This document shows, in pieces, positions 51,242 through 57,516 of a stretch of DNA of 64,000 nucleotides. The translations under genes were made by a program, and so were the position numbers. Each line of letters begins with the position of its first letter. Position 1 is the stretch's first letter. The notes under the pieces were generated by a model that was given only the letters and a program-made list of their open reading frames with translations, searched no databases and was not told the origin of the DNA. Origin of the DNA: Prochlorococcus sp. AG-409-N21 (lineage in GTDB: Bacteria; Cyanobacteriota; Cyanobacteriia; PCC-6307; Cyanobiaceae); contig QCKK01000004.1 in NCBI GenBank assembly GCA_003215415.1, positions 29,722 through 93,721 of the forward strand, in the 5' to 3' direction.

Positions 51242-51337
51242 ATCAAAGTTTCAGGGCATTTGTAGAAATTGTTATATCTATCACCCTTGCCACAGTTGGA
51301 ATTTGGAGTCAGAATTAGTTTACTTAATACTGGCGAT

Positions 51338-51691
51338 ATGCTGGTCGGCAAAGAACTTCTCGACAAGGCGAGGTCCCTAAGCAATCGTCCAGAGGATGAG
51401 ATAGCTCGCGGATGTGGCTATGTCGGACCAAGTGGACGCGTTTTGCGCAAGAGCTTCTATCGAGCCTTGGTGGAAGCCAAGGGCTACAAGCTCCCTTCTG
51501 CCTCTGGTAGACCTGGAGGGCGAGGCTCTCGAGGAAGACAAGCGGAATTCAAAACCAAAGTCCATGGCAATGGGAACCTTCTCATTGGGCATGCCTATAC
51601 CAAAAAGCTTGGCTTAGAACCTGGTCAAGAATTCCGAATTGAACTACATCGGGACTCAAAGGTCATCGGCCTTATTCCATTAAAGCGCTGA
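51338..51691 (+). CDS. Cyanobacterial AbrB-like transcription regulator
   Basis: The 117 residues match the cyAbrB family: an N-terminal helical part MLVGKELLDKARSLSNRPED then EIARGCGYVGPSGRVLRKSF, a basic linker (GRPGGRGSRGRQ), and a C-terminal AbrB-type strand region GNLLIGHAYTKKLGLEPGQE. These regulators tune nitrogen, carbon and redox genes. The ATG at 51338 fits the family start; an upstream frame start overlapping the ctaE leader is rejected. Confidence 0.93.
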   Translation: MLVGKELLDKARSLSNRPEDEIARGCGYVGPSGRVLRKSFYRALVEAKGYKLPSASGRPGGRGSRGRQAEFKTKVHGNGNLLIGHAYTKKLGLEPGQEFRIELHRDSKVIGLIPLKR

Positions 51692-51739
51692 AATTCTTAT
51701 CTTGGATTTCAAGCAGGAATAAAAGCTCATTCCTTTTCG

Positions 51740-52402
51740 CTACCATCCGTTAGCTGATAGCCATTCTTTAGAAATATCAGCAAGTCCTTGGGATGCCGGA
51801 TTATTGCGAATTGGAGACTTATGTTTTAACAAACGTTCAGTATATTTTGCAAGCAGATCTGCTTCAAGATTAACTAAATCTCCTACTCTTAAATCCTTCA
51901 TATTTGTTGTATCCCATGTATGAGGGATTATAGACAATGAAAAGTAATCACCAGCTTCTGAGCATGAGGCAACTGTAAGACTTATTCCATTTAATGTAAT
52001 GCTTGCTTTATCGCAGATATATCTGCCAAACAATGGCTCTCCCCAGCATAAATCTACTTGCCAAGAATTTTGCAAAGATTTCACATCAACAACCTTTCCT
52101 AAACCATCAACATGACCACTAACTATGTGTCCGCCCAATCGATCAGAGAAACGTAATGCTTGTTCGAGATTTACTGAACTACCTTTCTTGGCTTTCAAAC
52201 CAAGAGTTGTTCGTTTAAGAGTCTCTTCACTTACTGCTGCAAGAAATCCATCCAATGTCAACTCTGCAACTGTGAGACATACTCCATCAACTGAGACACT
52301 TTCCCCCAAAGAAAGGGGGGAAAGTGTCTTGAATCCTTTAATTAACACCCCTCTGGAATGAACGTGAAGGGAACCAATTGATTGAGTCAACCCTGTAAAC
52401 AT
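51740..52402 (-). CDS. ribE: Riboflavin synthase alpha chain
   Basis: The enzyme dismutates two lumazine molecules into riboflavin. The 220 residues show two lumazine-binding repeats, each starting MFTGLTQSIGSL-like or HIVSGHVDGLGKV, with SVSVDGVCLTV and ASITLNGISLTVAS as the repeat cores. The C-terminus from residue about 205 is extended. It starts at an ATG at 52402, divergent from the nuclease gene by 59 bases. A 14-bp inverted repeat lies in codons 25-36. Confidence 0.95.
   Translation of the reverse strand: MFTGLTQSIGSLHVHSRGVLIKGFKTLSPLSLGESVSVDGVCLTVAELTLDGFLAAVSEETLKRTTLGLKAKKGSSVNLEQALRFSDRLGGHIVSGHVDGLGKVVDVKSLQNSWQVDLCWGEPLFGRYICDKASITLNGISLTVASCSEAGDYFSLSIIPHTWDTTNMKDLRVGDLVNLEADLLAKYTERLLKHKSPIRNNPASQGLADISKEWLSANGW
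52294..52329 (-). repeat. 14-bp perfect inverted repeat inside ribE
   Basis: AGACACTTTCCCCC (52294-52307) is exactly complementary to 52316-52329, with an eight-base loop. It lies in the SLGESVSVDG codons near the start of ribE. No T tract follows on the coding strand. Confidence 0.95.
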
Positions 52403-52461
52403 GGCTCTAGAGAATTCTTAAGATTTTCTCGGCATAATCAGATAAGCAGAAAGGAGGAATT

Positions 52462-53043
52462 GTGGTCGAGATGACCGTGGCTGGTCTCGCCCTCGACGTT
52501 TCAAATAGGAGTCCAATCGTTTTGCTCCGAGATCCTTCCCAACGAAGGCAGGTGCCTATTTGGATAGATCATTCACAGGCACACAACATTATGTCTGGAA
52601 TCCAATCTAATAGCCCTAAAAGCCCTCAAACACATGACTTGATAATGAAATTATTGGAAGCGGGGAGAATGAACTTAGAGAAAGTAATCATCCACTCAAT
52701 CGAAGAAAACACATTTCAAGCAGTACTAAGACTTAAATTAAAAGCTATTGAAAAAGATTCCAATAAAGAAGACGAAAATCCATTTATCGAAATAGATGCT
52801 CGCCCTAGTGACGCAATTGCTCTTGCTGTAAGAAGCAAATCCAGCATTTGGATGCTTGAAGAAGTTGTTGCTGAAGCCTCAATACCAGTTGATGCTGATG
52901 CAGATGAAGAAGATCAGGATCAATTCAAAAAATTTGTTGGCCATTTAAGTCCTTCTGATTTGGTTCGGCACTTAGAAAATCTTAAGGAAAACAAAGAGGA
53001 ATCATCAGAGTTTCCAGATATCGATCCAAACTCTGCTAAATGA
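52462..53043 (+). CDS. Bifunctional nuclease family protein
   Basis: The 193 residues match the BFN domain: VEMTVAGLALDV, SPIVLLRDPSQRRQVPIWID and the motif IDARPSDAIALAVRSKSSIW (20 residues), with an acidic C-terminal tail. BFN domains in plants and bacteria have been reported as nucleases for DNA and RNA; no catalytic residue can be assigned. aaggagg lies four bases before the GTG at 52462, which decides that start over the ATG at 52471. The stop overlaps the next ATG. Confidence 0.87.
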   Translation: MVEMTVAGLALDVSNRSPIVLLRDPSQRRQVPIWIDHSQAHNIMSGIQSNSPKSPQTHDLIMKLLEAGRMNLEKVIIHSIEENTFQAVLRLKLKAIEKDSNKEDENPFIEIDARPSDAIALAVRSKSSIWMLEEVVAEASIPVDADADEEDQDQFKKFVGHLSPSDLVRHLENLKENKEESSEFPDIDPNSAK

Positions 53044-54176
53044 AAGTATTTGGTCGGCCCTTTGGCAAAGGGCGAAAAGTCAGTCTTTTTACTTTAGGAA
53101 CCATGCGAGCCATAGGTTCAAAGGAAGAAATGCAAGCAGTACTAAAGACTGCTTGCATTTCTGGAATCAATCATCTTGAAACTTCCCCTACTTATGGTCA
53201 AGCAGAAAAATTTTTAGGGAGCGAACTTAAAGCTCTAAGGCAAAAAGGTATCCAGCCAGAAGGTGGTTGGGTAATAACAAGCAAATTATTACCGGGTTTT
53301 AATCTTTCTAAAAGCAAAGATCAATTAAAAGATCTTCTTTCTCGTTTAGGTATTTCAAAAATTGACAACTTAGCTCTGCATGGGCTCAATCTGCCTGAGC
53401 ACCTTCATTGGAGCTTGAATGAAGAAGGTAGCGAGTTTTTGCATTGGGCAAAAGAAGAACAACTAGTTGATCAAGTTGGTTTCAGTAGTCACGGAAACTA
53501 TTCTTTAATAGAGAAAGCAATAGATTCAAACCGTTTTGATTTTTGTAGTCTTCATCTCCACCTGTTAGACCCCGAAAGGATTCCACTTGCCAAGAAAGCC
53601 TTAGGTTTAGGGATGGGTGTAATGGCAATATCTCCTGCTGACAAAGGAGGGCGCTTATACGCGCCAAGCCAAGCTCTAGTAAAAGATTGCAATCCGGTTG
53701 AGCCATTAGAACTAGCTTATAGATTCCTCATCGCAGAAGGTATTAGCACTCTGACTGTTGGAGCCTCTAAACCAAAAGATCTGCGAATTGCTAAAAAACT
53801 CAACCAAGCTATTGGGAAATTAAAAGAATATGAATTGCAAGCAATTAATCAACTTCTTAGCGAACGAAGTCGAAGGCTTGGTAATAGCCAATGTGGCCAA
53901 TGCAGAAAATGTTTACCTTGTCCTCAAGAAGTACCAATCACTGACATTCTACGTTTACGAAACTTGGCCATTGGACATGAAATGGAGGTTTTTGCAAAAG
54001 AAAGGTACAACCTTATTGGCAAAGCAGGGCATTGGTGGGAAAGCAAAAATGCACAAAGTTGTGCGACGTGCGGTGAATGCCTTCCTAAATGCCCTTTGAA
54101 TCTTCCAATACCTCAATTATTAGCAGAGACTCATGAAATGCTTGCAGACTCCCCGAGAAGAAGGTTATGGGGATGA
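53040..54176 (+). CDS. Aldo/keto reductase with C-terminal [4Fe-4S] module
   Basis: Residues about 1-260 form an AKR barrel. The tetrad is Glu47 (in place of the usual Asp), Tyr52 (ETSPTYGQAE), Lys82 and His114. The C-terminus carries two cysteine sets, C285-C288-C291-C294 and C341-C344-C347-C351, of the ferredoxin type that bind [4Fe-4S] clusters. Such proteins are oxidoreductases of unknown substrate. Its ATGA start overlaps the nuclease stop. Two inverted repeats lie in the first 42 codons. Confidence 0.9.
   Translation: MKVFGRPFGKGRKVSLFTLGTMRAIGSKEEMQAVLKTACISGINHLETSPTYGQAEKFLGSELKALRQKGIQPEGGWVITSKLLPGFNLSKSKDQLKDLLSRLGISKIDNLALHGLNLPEHLHWSLNEEGSEFLHWAKEEQLVDQVGFSSHGNYSLIEKAIDSNRFDFCSLHLHLLDPERIPLAKKALGLGMGVMAISPADKGGRLYAPSQALVKDCNPVEPLELAYRFLIAEGISTLTVGASKPKDLRIAKKLNQAIGKLKEYELQAINQLLSERSRRLGNSQCGQCRKCLPCPQEVPITDILRLRNLAIGHEMEVFAKERYNLIGKAGHWWESKNAQSCATCGECLPKCPLNLPIPQLLAETHEMLADSPRRRLWG
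53057..53073 (+). repeat. 8-bp inverted repeat at start of the reductase gene
   Basis: GCCCTTTG (53057-53064) pairs with 53066-53073 around a single base, in codons 6-11 of the aldo/keto reductase. With an 8-bp stem it would compete with initiation only weakly. Confidence 0.8.
53126..53162 (+). repeat. 15-bp perfect inverted repeat inside the reductase gene
   Basis: AGAAATGCAAGCAGT (53126-53140) is exactly complementary to 53148-53162 with a seven-base loop. It covers the codons for EEMQAVLKTACIS, about 90 bases after the start. No T tract follows. Confidence 0.95.
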
Positions 54177-55169
54177 ATCAATCCATCGTTGTTCTAATTC
54201 TCTCTTTTTAGAAACATTAAGCGATCCAAAAGACCAACAATTTTCCCAAATTTCTTGAGGAGGTAAAAGTATTGAATGATATTTCTCAGGAATATTTTTT
54301 AAGGCATCTTTTAATTTTAACCGGGCTATAGGAGGTATCCATCCATCAGACATTAATTTGCCCATTAATGGCATACTCCATGCTTTCTCTAACAATTGAT
54401 AAGGAATTTGCTCTTTAGTGGATTTTGGTCGAAGTAGAAGGGTCCAATTCAAAGGAGCACCTTCATTAGGGAAAACTATGCTCAGTCTGGGGTCATGTTT
54501 CAATTTTGATAGGCATCTTTGCAAAGGCAAAATCACAACTCTTGCAGATCCGTTGAGAAGCCAATTTATCCCATTTTTATCATCGTATGTGAGTACTTGT
54601 GATCTCAATATTCTTAAAGCATCATTATTTCTCATTCTTTCTGCCAAAGACATAATCAATCTTGGACTTTCAGGTAAAACAATCTTTCCCTTAAGTGAAG
54701 AGTCTAATAAAAGGTCCCACCCAATTGAATCAGATTTTCTCAAATTTTTATCTCTTCTCAAGAGCATAACCCAAGGACTAAAGCCAATTGGGAGAACATA
54801 AGGTGAAAAGCCATTGCCTAACTCAGTCAAATAGCTATTACATCGATTATCAAGTGGAAATGGTATCTTTTGTTTATCAATTGGCAGATAGTCTTGGGAA
54901 GATAAACTTGAAAGCCACCCATCTGAAATTACTAATAAATCAGTCTTTTCATTAAGAGTTGGAAGATATGGGTTTTTATTCGAGTTGGAATTTAATTTTT
55001 TAAATTGCCAAGGGGAAGGAAGGCTAGATAAAAGTTTTTTTGGCAAAGTTTCTCTTGTTGCTCGAAGGGTTGGACTATAGGAATTATTCCCACATCCAGA
55101 AAGAGTACTCAGAGCAAAGGCCATGCTAAATCTAATAAAGTCTCTTCTGCTAAAAGTTTGATTGCTCAT
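54165..55169 (-). CDS. Solute-binding lipoprotein with Tat signal (PotD/Fbp-like)
   Basis: The 334 residues begin with a twin-arginine signal, SRRDFIRFSMAFALSTL followed by the lipobox SGCG, so the protein should be exported folded and lipid-anchored. The rest looks like a periplasmic binding protein of the spermidine/iron type (LLVISDGWLSSL, ILPIGFSPWVML near the hinge). No permease or ATPase is adjacent. It is the last gene of a five-gene run. Its 3' end overlaps the reductase by 12 bases. Ligand unknown. Confidence 0.7.
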   Translation of the reverse strand: MSNQTFSRRDFIRFSMAFALSTLSGCGNNSYSPTLRATRETLPKKLLSSLPSPWQFKKLNSNSNKNPYLPTLNEKTDLLVISDGWLSSLSSQDYLPIDKQKIPFPLDNRCNSYLTELGNGFSPYVLPIGFSPWVMLLRRDKNLRKSDSIGWDLLLDSSLKGKIVLPESPRLIMSLAERMRNNDALRILRSQVLTYDDKNGINWLLNGSARVVILPLQRCLSKLKHDPRLSIVFPNEGAPLNWTLLLRPKSTKEQIPYQLLEKAWSMPLMGKLMSDGWIPPIARLKLKDALKNIPEKYHSILLPPQEIWENCWSFGSLNVSKKRELEQRWIDSSP

Positions 55170-55191
55170 TTTTATAGATAATTAACCATCT

Positions 55192-56397
55192 TTATTTGTT
55201 AAAAAGATGATCCATCGCCAGATCACAAGCATCAACCAATTGGCCACAATCTGCACCCTGTATTTGTGCTACTAATGTTAAAGCTCCTGCTCCAACTCCT
55301 TCTTTTACATATCCAAGTTCATATTCTTTCAAAGCCTTATATCTACTCTTATTGAAATGTAGTCCTGCAACCAATCCTAAAAGATCTACATCAAAGTGAT
55401 CCTCAATTAAATGCATTAGCTTTTTTATAGAAGATTTATCTAGAGGTGAATTAGTAGAAGCCTCGAACAACCAAGAGGTTGTTCCTAGAGAAATCCCCGA
55501 AGCAAATTCTTCTCTATCTTCAGGATCTAAGCATTGCAACGCCAATGCCAAAACTGCAAGCATTTGGCTACCTCCCCCTAACAAAATTTGCTGGCCTGCC
55601 TTCCTAGTCCCTAGCAATAAGCCAGTTGCTAAAGCTTGAAAAGGATCTCCAATTGTTGATATTAATTTTATCGCAGAGATTTCGTTGCCCAAATTAGCTG
55701 CTCGCAATCCTTCCTCCACTATTTTGCTTTTTAATTCAACAGGAGGCCTTATAGCGCTCCCACCAATCAAATTCTGTACAGGTAGTCCCATCCCAGACAG
55801 AACTGCTTGTGCCGTAGTTGTTCCCCCAGGAACACATTCTGCAAGGAGTAGTGGCTGACTCATTTTTATACCCATCAAAAAACCTCGATGAAGCAATGAT
55901 TTAACCCTGTTCGAATCCATTGCCTTACCAGTAGTTATGCATGAAGAGGGTCCCAAAAAAGGAGCCTCCAAGCGCAAGTGAGGAAACGGAGGAGAATCTG
56001 TGAGACCAACAGCCAAAACGAGGGGATCAACTCCTATCCATCTGGAAGCAACATATGTAATAAGAGCTGGGGTAACACCACCAGGGAGGGCTGGCAAAGG
56101 AAACTTCTTTATAAGGCCTGGACCTCGTAATACCAATTCAGCATCAGCAATCGCGGTATACCTTCTTGCCTTAGATGTTGAACCAGCAGCTGAGATCCCA
56201 TCAATTTCTGCTGTTTTGGTACCTGACAAAACCAATAAAAAAACGAAGTTATTAGAAACTTCTCTCCAATAATTAAGACGATTTTCTAACTTGGTTTTTG
56301 ATGCAGTAACCCTGCCAAAAGATTTACAACCAGGTGGGAGAACCCCTTGAAGTAAATCCAGCCCAGTTTCGGAATTAGTCGAATGAGGCAAGACCAT
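55192..56397 (-). CDS. CobT-like nicotinate-nucleotide phosphoribosyltransferase family protein
   Basis: The 401 residues match the cyanobacterial branch of the CobT family (TIGR00303 type): CVPGGTTTAQAVLSGMGLPV, GDPFQALATGLLLGTRKAG, LLGGGSQMLAVLALAL. CobT activates the lower-ligand base of cobamides with ribose phosphate. The glutamate and Gly-rich loops of classical CobT are only partly visible, so activity is inferred. I chose the ATG at 56397 (MVLPHSTNSETGLD), which overlaps the upstream DUF2232 stop by 23 bases. Confidence 0.8.
   Translation of the reverse strand: MVLPHSTNSETGLDLLQGVLPPGCKSFGRVTASKTKLENRLNYWREVSNNFVFLLVLSGTKTAEIDGISAAGSTSKARRYTAIADAELVLRGPGLIKKFPLPALPGGVTPALITYVASRWIGVDPLVLAVGLTDSPPFPHLRLEAPFLGPSSCITTGKAMDSNRVKSLLHRGFLMGIKMSQPLLLAECVPGGTTTAQAVLSGMGLPVQNLIGGSAIRPPVELKSKIVEEGLRAANLGNEISAIKLISTIGDPFQALATGLLLGTRKAGQQILLGGGSQMLAVLALALQCLDPEDREEFASGISLGTTSWLFEASTNSPLDKSSIKKLMHLIEDHFDVDLLGLVAGLHFNKSRYKALKEYELGYVKEGVGAGALTLVAQIQGADCGQLVDACDLAMDHLFNK
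55465..55484 (-). repeat. 8-bp inverted repeat inside the CobT-like gene
   Basis: GAACAACC (55465-55472) pairs with 55477-55484 around four bases. It is short and may be chance. Confidence 0.7.
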
Positions 56398-57055
56398 GCA
56401 ATAAAGATGGAGGATCAGGAAGAAGCGCCTTGAATCTGGGGAAAATCCAAAATGCAATTAGATGTAACGCCATTACATAAACCAACTCCTGAACAATTAT
56501 CAAACAAATAGCCATTAATTGAACTTGAAACAAATCACCAGAAAGGGGAAGATTAAATAATTCAACTAATCTTTCAAGAAGGTTTGAACCAGCTCGTGTA
56601 ATTACAACCCATAAATTTTCACCTACCAAAATAGAAAGAACTATTACTCGTACTATGAATCCTGAGGTACCTATAAACGCTCCCCCGAACCAACTAAGCC
56701 ACCAGCTAAATCCCTTTCTCCAAGTCCATCCCAACCAAATTGCCAATATTCCATAAGGAAACAAAATCAAAGGTCCTCTAACAGGTCCCATCAATACAAT
56801 TAATAAAGATAGCGCCAAAACAACACCATTCAGACCTGAACGAAAACCTCTACGAACCTGAAGGAGAGCAAGTGGCAGAGGCAAAGCTAAACGAAAAATT
56901 GCTCCACCAAATGGCAAATAATAAAGACCGATCCATAGCAAAGCAGTAGCCGCCGCCAAATATGAAGCTTCTATCATCCGAAGAGCTTCATCACGGCTCA
57001 AAGGGTAAGTCGATCTGGAAGTCCTTTTTGATCTTGCCTTCATGAATTGGTTCAA
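56375..57055 (-). CDS. DUF2232 membrane protein
   Basis: The 226 residues form six or more helices, with SRDEALRMIEASYLAAATALLW (in pieces) after a basic N-terminus, LLQVRRGFRSGLNGVVLAL and GPVRGPLILFPYGILAIWLG. The pattern matches the DUF2232/YybS-like family, whose function is unknown; some members resemble ECF transporter S components. The ATG overlaps the stop of the lipoprotein gene by four bases. Confidence 0.78.
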   Translation of the reverse strand: MNQFMKARSKRTSRSTYPLSRDEALRMIEASYLAAATALLWIGLYYLPFGGAIFRLALPLPLALLQVRRGFRSGLNGVVLALSLLIVLMGPVRGPLILFPYGILAIWLGWTWRKGFSWWLSWFGGAFIGTSGFIVRVIVLSILVGENLWVVITRAGSNLLERLVELFNLPLSGDLFQVQLMAICLIIVQELVYVMALHLIAFWIFPRFKALLPDPPSLLHGLASFD

Positions 57056-57516
57056 GGTTGGCTTCTAAATTCAAGCTTTTTTCCACCAATTGAATTCTTT
57101 ATATCTATACGCTCTATTCTTTCCACCTCAAAAGTAACTCCAGACATCCTCAAGGCTTCAGTAACAGCTTCAGCAGGTGCTGAGGGGTCAGCACCAGAAA
57201 GTTGAATAGTAATTCGATAAGGATGAGGAACAAAAGTTTTTTTTCTGCGTTTTCTCTGTGGCTTTACATTAATCTTATCGGAATAATCTAAAGGCCTCAA
57301 ATCTTTTTTCTTAGGAGGTTTATTTACTTTCTTCTTTATATTCTGATCTATTTCCTTTGCATTAGATAAGGATTCAGAAGATATTTCCTGATCAAAACTC
57401 TTTGCAAGTTGCTGACCAAATTCTGATTTTGCGCAAGCTTGCAACATCAATAGAGATATTAAAATATAAAAAAGATTTGCCTTATGCAAAGCAATGCCAA
57501 CGCCAAAGTTTGGCAT
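57052..57516 (-). CDS. Putative lipoprotein, unknown
   Basis: I do not recognise this 154-residue protein. It has a hydrophobic segment (residues about 14-27, LFYILISLLMLQAC) ending in a lipobox-like LQAC, then a Lys/Pro-rich basic stretch (KKKVNKPPKKKDLRPL) and a small C-terminal domain with RITIQLSGADPSAPAEAVTE and VTFEVERIERI. Its ATG shares one base with the topA stop (TAATG), and its stop overlaps DUF2232, so it is coupled to both. Confidence 0.7.
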   Translation of the reverse strand: MPNFGVGIALHKANLFYILISLLMLQACAKSEFGQQLAKSFDQEISSESLSNAKEIDQNIKKKVNKPPKKKDLRPLDYSDKINVKPQRKRRKKTFVPHPYRITIQLSGADPSAPAEAVTEALRMSGVTFEVERIERIDIKNSIGGKKLEFRSQP

